Notes: generated by a model not told the origin, from the sequence alone. DNA of 29,057 nucleotides from RGIG8767 sp964487395 (GCA_964487395.1 CAZAQH010000019.1:1-29057); one strand, 5' to 3'. Shown: positions 15,693-24,208, counted from the first letter of the stretch. A program made the numbers and translations.

Positions 15693-16940
15693 ATGAGAAA
15701 AACAGAACTTTTAATTCCGGCAAGTAATCTGGAAGTATTAAAAACAGCAGTCGTTTTTGGGGCAGATGCTGTATATATAGGTGGAGAAGCATTTGGACTG
15801 CGTGCAAAGGCTAAAAATTTCTCATTAGAGGATATGGATGCAGGAATTAAGTTTGCACATGAGCATAACGCCAAGGTTTACATAACAGCAAATATACTTG
15901 CTCATAATAATGACTTAGACGGTGCAAGACAGTATTTTACTGAATTAAAAGCCTTAAAGCCGGATGCACTGATTATTTCAGATCCCGGTATGTTTACAAT
16001 TGCCAAAGAAATATGTCCGGAAATAGATATTCATATATCCACACAGGCAAATAATACGAACTATATGACCTACGACTTCTGGTATAAACAGGGGGCAACG
16101 CGTGTCGTATCGGCTAGAGAACTTTCCTTACAGGAAATCAAAGAAATACGTGAGCACATTCCACCTGAGATGGAAATCGAAAGTTTTGTGCATGGAGCTA
16201 TGTGCATCTCCTATTCAGGCAGATGCCTTTTAAGTAATTATTTTACAGGAAGAGATGCTAATCAGGGAGCCTGCACTCATCCCTGCCGCTGGAAATATGC
16301 AGTAGTAGAGGAAACAAGACCGGGTGAATATATGCCGGTTTATGAAAATGAGCGCGGAACCTATATTTTTAATTCCAAAGACCTTTGTATGATTGAACAT
16401 ATACCGGAGCTTTTAGATGCAGGAATTGACAGTCTGAAAATTGAAGGTCGTATGAAGACGGCATTATATGTAGCAACAGTTGCAAGAACATATAGAAAAG
16501 CACTTGATGATTATGCTGAGTCAGAAGAAAAATACAGAAATAACATGCAATGGTACCATGAAGAAATATCCAAATGTACGTATCGCCAGTTCACAACAGG
16601 TTTCTATTTTGGCAAACCGGACGAACACACACAGATTTATGATAACAATACGTATATTAATGAATATATATATCTTGGAATCGTATCAGGAATTGACGAA
16701 AGAGGTTTTGCACAGATAGAGCAGAGAAATAAGTTTTGCCGCGGTGACGAAATTGAAATTATGAAGCCGGATGGACAGAATATTCTAACGGCGGTAAAGG
16801 CTCTTTACGATGAAGAAGGCAATGAGGTGGAAAGTGCGCCACACCCGAAACAGGTTTTATATCTTGACCTTTCGGTGTGTCCGGACTCTTATGATATTCT
16901 TCGTACAAAGAGTGAAAAAGAGAATTGCGATAGTATTTGA
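15693..16940 (+). CDS. trhP: U32-family tRNA 5-hydroxyuridine synthesis protein
   Basis: A 415-residue peptidase-U32-family protein. Members named TrhP (YegQ, YrrN/YrrO) take part in prephenate-dependent 5-hydroxylation of U34 in tRNA rather than proteolysis. It starts RKTELLIPASNLEVLKTAV with AVYIGGEAFGLRA. The U32 signature is EIESFVHGAMCISYSGRC, followed by conserved cysteines in CLLSNYF and GACTHPCRWKY that probably bind a cluster. SLKIEGRMKT is also conserved. It lies 3 bases after trmR. Bacillus has two adjacent paralogues; only one is here, resembling the longer YrrO. Its stop codon overlaps the -35 box of the glnN promoter. Confidence 0.92.
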   Translation: MRKTELLIPASNLEVLKTAVVFGADAVYIGGEAFGLRAKAKNFSLEDMDAGIKFAHEHNAKVYITANILAHNNDLDGARQYFTELKALKPDALIISDPGMFTIAKEICPEIDIHISTQANNTNYMTYDFWYKQGATRVVSARELSLQEIKEIREHIPPEMEIESFVHGAMCISYSGRCLLSNYFTGRDANQGACTHPCRWKYAVVEETRPGEYMPVYENERGTYIFNSKDLCMIEHIPELLDAGIDSLKIEGRMKTALYVATVARTYRKALDDYAESEEKYRNNMQWYHEEISKCTYRQFTTGFYFGKPDEHTQIYDNNTYINEYIYLGIVSGIDERGFAQIEQRNKFCRGDEIEIMKPDGQNILTAVKALYDEEGNEVESAPHPKQVLYLDLSVCPDSYDILRTKSEKENCDSI

Positions 16941-16966
16941 CAGTGAACTAAAAGAGGCTGTATGAT
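16937..16966 (+). promoter_or_regulatory. Sigma-A promoter for the first glnN gene
   Basis: Perfect TTGACA (16937-16942), 18-base spacer, TATGAT (16961-16966). The -35 box overlaps the trhP stop codon. The predicted start is near 16973, giving a leader of about 42 nt. No terminator separates trhP from glnN, so readthrough is also possible. Confidence 0.8.
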
Positions 16967-17014
16967 GTACCAAACAGGGATATAGAAAACAATTAAAGAC
17001 CGGAGGACCAATAC

Positions 17015-19126
17015 ATGAACGCATCGTTTAATGTGGAAGAAATTTTTGCGGAAAATGTTTTTACGGTCGGAACCATGAGAGAACGGTTACCGAAGAAGAT
17101 ATTTAATGAAGTAGCTTCCGTAATAGAAAATGGTGGTGAATTACCATCAGGTACGGCAGATGTAGTAGCAAAGGCAATGAAGGACTGGGCAGTAGAAAAA
17201 GGGGCAACCCACTATACTCACTGGTTTCAGCCATTAACCGGAATTACCGCTGAAAAGCACGATTCCTTTATCACACACCCGGATGAAGAAGGCAAAATGC
17301 TGATGGAATTTTCCGGTAAAGAATTAATTAAAGGTGAACCGGATGCATCCTCATTTCCTTCAGGCGGACTTCGTGCTACTTTTGAAGCAAGAGGCTATAC
17401 AGCATGGGATATTACTTCCCCTGCCTTTATAAAAGAGACCGCAACGGGTCCTACCCTTTGTATACCAACAGCATTCTGCTCGTATACAGGTGAAGCACTC
17501 GATAAAAAAACACCTCTTTTGCGTTCTATGGAAGCAATTGATAAACAGGCACTTCGTATTGTACGTTTATTTGGCAATACAGAGGCAAAAAAAGTAACGA
17601 CATCTGTTGGAGCAGAACAGGAATACTTTTTAGTAGACCAGAAAAAAGCCCAGCAGAGAGAAGATTTGATTTTCACAGGAAGAACTTTATTTGGCGCAGC
17701 AGCTCCCAAAGGTCAGGAAATGGATGACCATTATTTTGGTGTTATCAGAGAACGTGTTGGTGCGTTCATGAGAGACTTAAATGTGGAACTGTGGAAGCTT
17801 GGTGTAACAGCAAAGACACAGCATAACGAGGCTGCACCTGCTCAGCATGAGCTTGCACCAATTTATGAATCAGCAAATATAGCAGTAGACCACAACCAGA
17901 TTGTTATGGAGACTATGAAACGAGTTGCAGCAGCACATGGTATGCGCTGTCTGTTACATGAAAAACCATTTGCAGGAGTAAACGGCTCCGGTAAGCACAA
18001 TAACTGGTCTATCACAACCGATAATGGAATCAACTTATTAGAACCCGGACAGACACCAAATGAAAATGTACAGTTTTTACTCGTACTTGCCTGCATTATG
18101 AAGGCAGTTGATACACATGCAGACTTATTAAGACAGAGTGCATCAAATGTAGGTAATGACCACAGACTGGGCGCTAATGAGGCACCACCTGCAATTATTT
18201 CCATGTTTCTTGGCGAACAGTTGGAAGACGTAGTAAAACAGCTTGTAGAAACAGGAAAAGCGGCCACTTTAATCGAAGGTGGAATGCTTGAAACTGGTGT
18301 TTCTACATTGCCTGATTTTAAGAAAGATGCAACAGATCGTAATCGTACCTCACCATTTGCGTTTACCGGTAATAAATTTGAATTCCGTATGGTTGGTTCT
18401 GAAGATTCCATCGGAAGTCCGAATACGACATTAAATGCTATCGTTGCAGAAGCTTTCTGCGAGGCAGCAGATGTACTGGAAAAAGCAGATGATTTTGATA
18501 TGGCAGTACATGATTTGATCAAAGAGTACATGAGTAAACACCAGAGAATCATATTCAATGGCAATGGGTATTCGGATGAATGGGTAAAAGAAGCAGCAAG
18601 AAGAGGTCTTCCTAATATTCCATCCATGGTAGAAGCTGTTGAGACACTTACAACAGATAAATCCATAAAACTGTTTGAAAAATTCCATATCTTTACAAAG
18701 GCAGAACTTGAGTCACGTGAAGAAATATTATATGAAACCTATGCAAAGACAATCAATATTGAAGCACTTACAATGATTGATATGGCTTCCAAACAGATTA
18801 TCCCGGCAGTAATCCGTTATTCAAAGGAACTGGCTGAAACGGTAATTGCAACAAAAGAAGCCGGTGGTGATTCTGCAGTTGCTTCTGCAATGCTTAAAAA
18901 GGTAACAACCAAATTAAAAGAAATGCAGAATGCGGCAAGTGTACTTGCAGATGTAGAACGAAAAGCATCCGCCATGGCACAGGGAAAAGAGCAGGCTTTC
19001 TATTATCGTAACAGCGTGGTAGCTGCTATGGAGACATTAAGAAAACCGGCAGATGAACTGGAAAAAATGGTGGGAAAAGATTACTGGCCATTCCCTACTT
19101 ATGCAGATTTAATTTTCGAAGTTTAA
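17015..19126 (+). CDS. glnN: Glutamine synthetase type III, copy 1
   Basis: GSIII makes glutamine from glutamate, ammonia and ATP. It is a large dodecameric form (about 700 residues) typical of Bacteroides, cyanobacteria and some Clostridia. The 703 residues contain THYTHWFQPLTGITAEKHD, the FPSGGLRATFEARGYTAWD region, EQEYFLVD, HNEAAPAQHELAPI (residues 270-283), the glycine-rich GVNGSGKHNNWS, NRTSPFAFTGNKFEFRMVGS, and a helical C-terminal extension. Valine is replaced by alanine at 273, while copy 2 keeps valine. GGAGG lies about 9 bases before the ATG. It is followed by a second glnN of identical length; the copies match closely in the catalytic core and diverge at both ends. Confidence 0.96.
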   Translation: MNASFNVEEIFAENVFTVGTMRERLPKKIFNEVASVIENGGELPSGTADVVAKAMKDWAVEKGATHYTHWFQPLTGITAEKHDSFITHPDEEGKMLMEFSGKELIKGEPDASSFPSGGLRATFEARGYTAWDITSPAFIKETATGPTLCIPTAFCSYTGEALDKKTPLLRSMEAIDKQALRIVRLFGNTEAKKVTTSVGAEQEYFLVDQKKAQQREDLIFTGRTLFGAAAPKGQEMDDHYFGVIRERVGAFMRDLNVELWKLGVTAKTQHNEAAPAQHELAPIYESANIAVDHNQIVMETMKRVAAAHGMRCLLHEKPFAGVNGSGKHNNWSITTDNGINLLEPGQTPNENVQFLLVLACIMKAVDTHADLLRQSASNVGNDHRLGANEAPPAIISMFLGEQLEDVVKQLVETGKAATLIEGGMLETGVSTLPDFKKDATDRNRTSPFAFTGNKFEFRMVGSEDSIGSPNTTLNAIVAEAFCEAADVLEKADDFDMAVHDLIKEYMSKHQRIIFNGNGYSDEWVKEAARRGLPNIPSMVEAVETLTTDKSIKLFEKFHIFTKAELESREEILYETYAKTINIEALTMIDMASKQIIPAVIRYSKELAETVIATKEAGGDSAVASAMLKKVTTKLKEMQNAASVLADVERKASAMAQGKEQAFYYRNSVVAAMETLRKPADELEKMVGKDYWPFPTYADLIFEV

Positions 19127-19145
19127 AAAAAATAAAAAAAGGTAC

Positions 19146-19174
19146 TTGATTTTTTTTAATAGTTGCGTTATTGT
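19146..19174 (+). promoter_or_regulatory. Promoter-like element between the two glnN genes
   Basis: TTGATT (19146-19151), 17-base spacer, TATTGT (19169-19174). It lies about 20 bases after the copy 1 stop codon, the same arrangement as the tRNA-Gln promoter after copy 2. Both are preceded by an A-rich stretch and a GTACTTG sequence. It may drive glnN copy 2 through the hairpin at 19197-19228 or be a decayed duplicate. Confidence 0.45.
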
Positions 19175-19196
19175 AGACAAATAATAAGTATGAACG

Positions 19197-19228
19197 AAGG
19201 CGTTCCAACAATGTTGGAGCGCCTTTTT
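19197..19228 (+). terminator. Terminator or leader attenuator between the glnN copies
   Basis: A 13-bp stem (19197-19209 with 19213-19225, one G-T pair) has a 3-base loop and ends in five T residues. As the end of copy 1 it is an ordinary terminator. If the promoter at 19146-19174 is active, it sits in the copy 2 leader and could act as an attenuator. Confidence 0.85.
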
Positions 19229-19261
19229 GGTTTTCATAAAAATAAAAGGAGGGTATAAATT

Positions 19262-21373
19262 ATGAGCGAATTTATGAGTGTGGAAGAGATATTTGGCGAA
19301 AACGTATTTACACTTGGAAAAATGAGAGAAAAACTTCCTAAAAAAGTATTTGCAGAAGTAAAAGGCGTAATGGATAAGGGTGGCGAGCTTTCCCTTGAAG
19401 CAGCAGATGTCGTTGCAAAAGCAATGAAAGACTGGGCAGTGGAAAAAGGTGCAACCCACTATACACATTGGTTCCAGCCATTAACCGGAATCACAGCTGA
19501 AAAACATGATTCCTTTATCACACATCCGGATGCAGATGGGAAAATGCTGATGGAGTTTTCTGGAAAAGAATTAATTAAAGGTGAACCCGATGCATCTTCA
19601 TTCCCATCAGGTGGACTTCGTGCAACTTTTGAAGCAAGAGGTTATACAGCATGGGATATTACATCACCTGCTTTTATTAAAGAAGCAGCAACTGGACCAA
19701 TCCTTTGCATACCGACAGCATTTTGTTCTTATACCGGAGAAGCGCTTGATAAAAAGACTCCACTGCTTCGTTCCATGGAAGCAGTCAGCGAACAGGCACT
19801 TCGTATTGTAAAATTATTTGGTAATACAGAAGCAACCAAAGTAACAGCATCTGTTGGACCGGAACAGGAATATTTCCTTGTTGACCAGAAAAAAGCATTA
19901 CAGAGAGAAGATATTATTTTTGCAGGACGTACACTTTTCGGTGCACCGGCTCCAAAAGGACAGGAATTAGAGGATCATTATTTTGGTGTTATCCGCGAAA
20001 GAATCGGCGGATATATGAAAGACTTAAACCGCGAACTCTGGAAACTTGGTGTAACAGCAAAAACACAGCATAATGAAGTTGCACCTGCTCAGCATGAACT
20101 TGCACCAATTTATGAATCTGCTAATATTGCAGTAGACCACAACCAGATTGTAATGGAAACCATGAAACGTGTCGCTGGACAACACGGAATGCGTTGTTTA
20201 TTACATGAAAAACCATTCGCAGGAGTAAACGGATCTGGAAAACATAACAACTGGTCTATCACAACTGATAATGGTGTGAACTTATTAGAGCCAGGCGATA
20301 CACCAAACGAAAACGTACAGTTCTTACTTGTACTTGCCTGCATTATGAAAGCAGTTGACACACATGCAGATTTATTAAGACAGAGTGCATCAAATGTAGG
20401 AAATGACCATAGACTGGGAGCAAATGAAGCACCACCAGCAATTATTTCCATGTTCCTTGGTGAACAGTTAGAAGACGTAGTAAAACAGCTTGTAGAAACA
20501 GGAAAAGCATCAACTTGTAAAGAAGGCGGTATTCTTGCAACAGGTGTTTCTACATTACCTGATTTCAAAAAAGATGCAACAGACCGTAACCGTACATCAC
20601 CATTTGCTTTTACCGGTAATAAATTTGAGTTCCGTATGGTTGGTTCTGAAGACTCTATTGCAAGCCCAAATACTACATTAAATGCTATTGTTGCAGAAGC
20701 TTTCTGCGAGGCAGCAGATGTACTGGAAAAAGCAGATGATTTTGATGTTGCAGTACATAACCTCATTAAAGAATATATGAGCAAACATCAGAGAATAATT
20801 TTCAACGGAAATGGATACTCTGATGAATGGGTAGTTGAAGCAGAAAAACGTGGACTTCCAAACATCAAATCCATGGTGGAAGCAGTTGAGACATTGACAA
20901 CAGATAAGTCCATTAAACTGTTTGAAAAATTTGGTATCTTTACAAAGGCAGAACTGGAATCCCGTGAGGAAGTTTTATATGAAACCTATGCAAAGACTAT
21001 TAACATTGAAGCATTAACGATGATTGATATGGCATCCAAACAGATTATTCCGGCTGTTATTTCTTATTCAAAATCACTGGCAGATACCATCAATGCAGTA
21101 AAAGCTGCTGGCGGTGATGCACCGGTTGCAAAAGAACAGTTAAAAGCTGTATGTGAAAAATTAAGCGCTATGCAGAGTGCATTGAAAAAATTACAGGAAG
21201 CAGATGCTACCGCTTCAGCAATGAGTGAAGGAAAAGCACAGGCATTTTATTACAAAGATACCGTTAAAAAAGCCATGGAAGAACTCCGGACTCCAGCTGA
21301 TGAATTAGAGATGATGGTTGATAAAAAAGTATGGCCTTTCCCAACATATGCAGATCTTATTTTTGAAGTATAA
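19262..21373 (+). CDS. glnN: Glutamine synthetase type III, copy 2
   Basis: Second 703-residue GSIII with the same motifs as copy 1: THYTHWFQPLTGITAEKHD, EQEYFLVD, HNEVAPAQHELAPI (valine at 273), GVNGSGKHNNWS and NRTSPFAFTGNKFEFRMVGS. The core is nearly identical to copy 1, while roughly the first 50 and last 90 residues differ at many positions. The ribosome site is strong (GGAGG about 9 bases before the ATG). Two stop-adjacent elements are shared with copy 1: an A-rich run and a GTACTTG promoter start. A leader hairpin lies upstream, and tRNA-Gln follows. Which copy is the main assimilatory enzyme cannot be read from sequence; the better ribosome site and intact motif favour copy 2, while the better promoter favours copy 1. 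Confidence 0.96.
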   Translation: MSEFMSVEEIFGENVFTLGKMREKLPKKVFAEVKGVMDKGGELSLEAADVVAKAMKDWAVEKGATHYTHWFQPLTGITAEKHDSFITHPDADGKMLMEFSGKELIKGEPDASSFPSGGLRATFEARGYTAWDITSPAFIKEAATGPILCIPTAFCSYTGEALDKKTPLLRSMEAVSEQALRIVKLFGNTEATKVTASVGPEQEYFLVDQKKALQREDIIFAGRTLFGAPAPKGQELEDHYFGVIRERIGGYMKDLNRELWKLGVTAKTQHNEVAPAQHELAPIYESANIAVDHNQIVMETMKRVAGQHGMRCLLHEKPFAGVNGSGKHNNWSITTDNGVNLLEPGDTPNENVQFLLVLACIMKAVDTHADLLRQSASNVGNDHRLGANEAPPAIISMFLGEQLEDVVKQLVETGKASTCKEGGILATGVSTLPDFKKDATDRNRTSPFAFTGNKFEFRMVGSEDSIASPNTTLNAIVAEAFCEAADVLEKADDFDVAVHNLIKEYMSKHQRIIFNGNGYSDEWVVEAEKRGLPNIKSMVEAVETLTTDKSIKLFEKFGIFTKAELESREEVLYETYAKTINIEALTMIDMASKQIIPAVISYSKSLADTINAVKAAGGDAPVAKEQLKAVCEKLSAMQSALKKLQEADATASAMSEGKAQAFYYKDTVKKAMEELRTPADELEMMVDKKVWPFPTYADLIFEV

Positions 21374-21390
21374 AAAAATCAAAAAAGTAC

Positions 21391-21419
21391 TTGCAATATG
21401 AAATAAAATAAGTTAATAT
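21391..21419 (+). promoter_or_regulatory. Promoter for tRNA-Gln
   Basis: TTGCAA (21391-21396), 17-base spacer, TAATAT (21414-21419). The predicted start, 21426, is exactly the first base of a 9-bp hairpin (21426-21449) that would cap the tRNA precursor. Confidence 0.7.
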
Positions 21420-21425
21420 ATTCAA

Positions 21426-21449
21426 GTGCCGGTCAGATATGGCCGGCAC
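21426..21449 (+). other. Hairpin at the 5' end of the predicted tRNA-Gln precursor
   Basis: GTGCCGGTC and GGCCGGCAC form a 9-bp stem (one G-T pair) around AGATAT. No T-run follows, so it is not a standard terminator for glnN. It ends 5 bases before the mature tRNA and would be removed with the leader by RNase P. Confidence 0.6.
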
Positions 21450-21454
21450 AATAT

Positions 21455-21526
21455 TGGGCTATCGCCAAACGGTAAGGCAACGGACTCTGACTCCGTCATC
21501 TCAAGGTTCGAATCCTTGTAGCCCAG
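21455..21526 (+). tRNA. tRNA-Gln (anticodon CTG)
   Basis: A 72-base cloverleaf. The acceptor TGGGCTA pairs with TAGCCCA, with discriminator G. The D arm lies in TCGCCAAACGGTAAGGCA. The anticodon stem ACGGA/TCCGT encloses loop CTCTGAC with anticodon CTG, decoding CAG. The T arm contains GGTTCGAATCC. CCA is not encoded and must be added after transcription. It lies directly after the glutamine synthetase pair and ends at a terminator. Confidence 0.97.
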
Positions 21527-21531
21527 TCTTC

Positions 21532-21560
21532 AGCTCTCGGTTATTCCGGGGGCTTTTTTT
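21532..21560 (+). terminator. Terminator after tRNA-Gln
   Basis: AGCTCTCGG pairs with CCGGGGGCT (9 positions including two G-T pairs) around TTATT, followed by seven T residues. The thioesterase start codon follows 15 bases later. Confidence 0.85.
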
Positions 21561-21574
21561 AGCAGAAAGGAAAA

Positions 21575-22291
21575 ATGATGTATAGTTTTGATACAAGAGT
21601 TGGATTTAGTCACACAGATAATAAAAGAAATATGACAATAAGTTCCATGATAGATGCTTTTCAGGATTGCTCCTGTTTTCAGGCAGAACAGTTAGGAATT
21701 GGTTTTGATTATTTAGAACCGAATAATCTGGTCTGGATATTAAATGCATGGCAGTTAGAAATAAAGCAATATCCTGTTTTTTATGATAAAATAAAAATAG
21801 CGACTTATCCATATGACTTTAAAGGCTTTTTTGGATATCGTAATTTCTTTATAGAAAACGAAAAAGGTGACAAAATCGTAACTGCTAATTCCGTTTGGAC
21901 CTTAATGGATTGGGAAAAGAAATGCCCAGCTCATATGCCACAGCATATTAAAGACACTTATATTCTTGAAGAGCGTCTTTTAATGGATTATCAGTCCCGA
22001 AAAATCAAACTTCCCAATGAGGAAGAAGCAGTCATAATAAAAAATGAACCGTTAGAGATAAAAAAATATCATTTGGATAGTAATCAGCATGTGAACAACG
22101 GTCAATATATTCGTATCGCACTGGAAAATATAGAACCGGATTTTCGTTGTGCAAAGTTACGTGCAGAGTATCGTAAGCAGGCAGTACTTGGCGATATCAT
22201 AATTCCAATCATATACAGGAACAATAACCAATATACGATAGCGTTATGCGACGAAGAAGAAAGTCCATACGCTGTCATAGATGTCCGCTAA
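21575..22291 (+). CDS. Acyl-ACP thioesterase
   Basis: A 238-residue double-hotdog thioesterase of the plant FatA/FatB-like bacterial family. It releases fatty acids from acyl carrier protein in the cytoplasm. The N-terminal hotdog starts YSFDTRVGFSHTDNKRNMTISS and includes LVWILNAWQLEIKQYP. The second hotdog has the catalytic-type motif HLDSNQHVNNGQYI, with conserved Asp, Asn and His. Two adjacent ATGs (21575, 21578) follow AGAAAGGA, and the second has slightly better spacing. It lies just after the tRNA terminator and ahead of the CvfB-like gene. Chain-length preference cannot be judged. Confidence 0.88.
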   Translation: MMYSFDTRVGFSHTDNKRNMTISSMIDAFQDCSCFQAEQLGIGFDYLEPNNLVWILNAWQLEIKQYPVFYDKIKIATYPYDFKGFFGYRNFFIENEKGDKIVTANSVWTLMDWEKKCPAHMPQHIKDTYILEERLLMDYQSRKIKLPNEEEAVIIKNEPLEIKKYHLDSNQHVNNGQYIRIALENIEPDFRCAKLRAEYRKQAVLGDIIIPIIYRNNNQYTIALCDEEESPYAVIDVR

Positions 22292-22320
22292 GCGGATTTT
22301 GAGCAACAAAAGGAGTAGTT

Positions 22321-23163
22321 ATGCTTAATTTAGGAGAAAAACAGACATTAACAATTGAAAAAAAAGTAGAATTCGGTGTATATCTGATGGATACCAAACG
22401 TGATAATCCGGAAGAAAAAGTACTTCTTCCTATTAAACAGGTACCACAGGGAGCAGATCTAGGTGATGAAATAGAAGTCTTTTTATATAAAGATTCCAAA
22501 GACCGTTTGATTGCGACCACCAATGAACCCAAAATTATATTGGGACAAGTCAAAAGACTGACAGTATCTGATGCTGGTTCTATGGGTGCATTTTTAGACT
22601 GGGGTCTTGAGAAGGATCTCTTTTTACCATTTAAAGAACAGACTACCCGTGTTAAACCCGGTGATGGATGTCCGGTAGCACTTTATATTGATAAAAGTAA
22701 ACGTTTATGTGCGACAATGAAAATATATCATTTACTTTCAAAAGAAAGTCCTTACAAAAAGGATGATAAGGTAACAGGAACGGTTTATGAAATCAGTGAT
22801 AATTTTGGAGCATTTGTTGCAGTAGATGATTGCTATTCAGGATTGATTCCTAAAAAAGAAATGACGGGTACCATTCGAGTTTTAGATGTAGTAACGGCAC
22901 GTGTTACTGCTGTAAAAGAAGATGGCAAACTGGATTTGAGCATTAAAGAAAAATCATATATTCAGATGAGTATAGATGCAGAAAAAGTTATGGCTAAATT
23001 AAATGAATCCGACGGCGTACTGCCTTTTACAGACAAAGCAGATCCGGAGTTTATACGCAATGAAATGGATATGAGCAAAAATGAATTTAAACGAGCAGTA
23101 GGCAATTTGTTGAAAGCCGGAAAAATTACAATTACCCAGACAGATATACGCCTGATAAAATAA
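22321..23163 (+). CDS. cvfB: S1-domain RNA-binding protein, CvfB/YitL family
   Basis: A 280-residue protein with tandem S1-like OB domains and a C-terminal winged helix, as in Staphylococcus CvfB and Bacillus YitL. CvfB binds RNA and affects virulence gene expression in Staphylococcus; the role here is unknown. Visible parts are an N-terminal OB-like region, a classic S1 repeat (VSDAGSMGAFLDWGLEKDLFLPF), a second (VTGTVYEISDNFGAFVAVDD), and the C-terminal FIRNEMDMSKNEFKRAVGNL helix-turn region. AGGAG precedes the ATG. It is followed after 16 bases by the CPBP protease gene, probably co-transcribed. Confidence 0.88.
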   Translation: MLNLGEKQTLTIEKKVEFGVYLMDTKRDNPEEKVLLPIKQVPQGADLGDEIEVFLYKDSKDRLIATTNEPKIILGQVKRLTVSDAGSMGAFLDWGLEKDLFLPFKEQTTRVKPGDGCPVALYIDKSKRLCATMKIYHLLSKESPYKKDDKVTGTVYEISDNFGAFVAVDDCYSGLIPKKEMTGTIRVLDVVTARVTAVKEDGKLDLSIKEKSYIQMSIDAEKVMAKLNESDGVLPFTDKADPEFIRNEMDMSKNEFKRAVGNLLKAGKITITQTDIRLIK

Positions 23164-23179
23164 TACAAAGGGGAATGGC

Positions 23180-24160
23180 ATGGAAAGAAAAGGAATTAAT
23201 CGTCTGTTTTTAGCAATCATTTTAATACATTTGATTGTGGTATGTATTCTTGTTAAGACAAGCTTCATGACTGATATGGGTATTATCACCAATTTGATTT
23301 TAAGCGAATCTATGATAATGGTGCCGGGACTGATTTATCTTTTGATTTATTCGGCAAACAAGAAAAAAGCGATAAACATACAGATGCAGAGTGAGACAGA
23401 AACGGAAAGTATTTGTGAACGTCTTGGATTTAAGAAAATAAAAATGTCCACTTTTTTCATGCTTATTCTATTCACATTTATGATTATGCCTTTAACAACA
23501 CTGTTAAATGCAATTACAATGCTTTTTGTTGATAATACTGTACTTTTTATGAGTGGACAGGTTCTTACACAACCATTTATTGTTATGCTTTTTATGGTAG
23601 CGATGTTTGGTCCATTTTGTGAAGAATTTGTATTCAGAGGCATTATTTATGGAGGATATCGCAAAGAAGGAAGCCTGTTTTCAGCTGTTATATTATCAGG
23701 ATTATTATTCGGGCTGATGCATATGAATCTGAATCAGGCATGTTATGCTTTTGTAATTGGGATTGCATTTGCACTTTTGGTAGAAGCGACCGGAAGCATA
23801 TTTTCTTCTATCTTGTGTCATTTTGTTTTTAATGCACAGTCTGTATGCATTATGTATATGGCAAATTATTTTATGCCACAGATATATGAGGAAGGATCAG
23901 AACTTGCACAATCTTCAACGGAAGAATTATACATCACCATTAGCGTATATATTGTAATAGCCGCTATAACGACTGCGATTGCATACTGTATTTTATCTTG
24001 GATTGCCAAAAATGAAGGTCGAACGGAACAACTAAAAAAAGCATTGCCATCCAAAACAAGAAAAGGAAAAAATTTGTGGAGCATTGCGTTAGTTGCGGGG
24101 ATAGTATTATCTGTTGCATATATGGCATTTGAAATAGTACTTACAAGACTTATTTCATAA
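23180..24160 (+). CDS. CPBP-family intramembrane metalloprotease (CAAX protease-like)
   Basis: A 326-residue polytopic membrane protein with about eight hydrophobic segments. The three ABI/CPBP motifs are present: E148-E149-x3-R153 (CEEFVFRG), H181 in GLMHMN, and H214-x3-N218 in CHFVFN. These form the proposed metal site of Rce1-like glutamic or metallo proteases. Bacterial members include bacteriocin-immunity and envelope proteins, and no bacteriocin gene lies nearby. GGGGAA lies before the ATG. The last helix ends just before the terminator. Substrate unknown. Confidence 0.88.
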   Translation: MERKGINRLFLAIILIHLIVVCILVKTSFMTDMGIITNLILSESMIMVPGLIYLLIYSANKKKAINIQMQSETETESICERLGFKKIKMSTFFMLILFTFMIMPLTTLLNAITMLFVDNTVLFMSGQVLTQPFIVMLFMVAMFGPFCEEFVFRGIIYGGYRKEGSLFSAVILSGLLFGLMHMNLNQACYAFVIGIAFALLVEATGSIFSSILCHFVFNAQSVCIMYMANYFMPQIYEEGSELAQSSTEELYITISVYIVIAAITTAIAYCILSWIAKNEGRTEQLKKALPSKTRKGKNLWSIALVAGIVLSVAYMAFEIVLTRLIS

Positions 24161-24170
24161 TTTTTTCAAA

Positions 24171-24208
24171 AGAAACAGCCACAGATTTACTGTGGCTGTT
24201 CTTCTAGG
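24171..24208. terminator. Bidirectional terminator between the CPBP protease and YjfB-like genes
   Basis: AACAGCCACAG and CTGTGGCTGTT form an 11-bp perfect stem with a 5-base loop. T-rich tails occur on both strands. A second 8-bp hairpin (AGGTTATT/AATAACCT, 24206-24224) overlaps the stop codon of the minus-strand gene. Confidence 0.85.

Noticed and set aside
17863..18666. Long minus-strand open frame (267 codons) inside glnN copy 1, with a similar one at 20110-20784 in copy 2
   Set aside because: Both are antisense shadows of highly conserved glnN coding sequence. They have no ribosome site and their composition is that of reversed codons. They recur only because the sense genes are duplicates.
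21426..21449. GC-rich hairpin as the glnN copy 2 terminator
   Set aside because: No T-run follows it, and it begins at the predicted start of the tRNA transcript.
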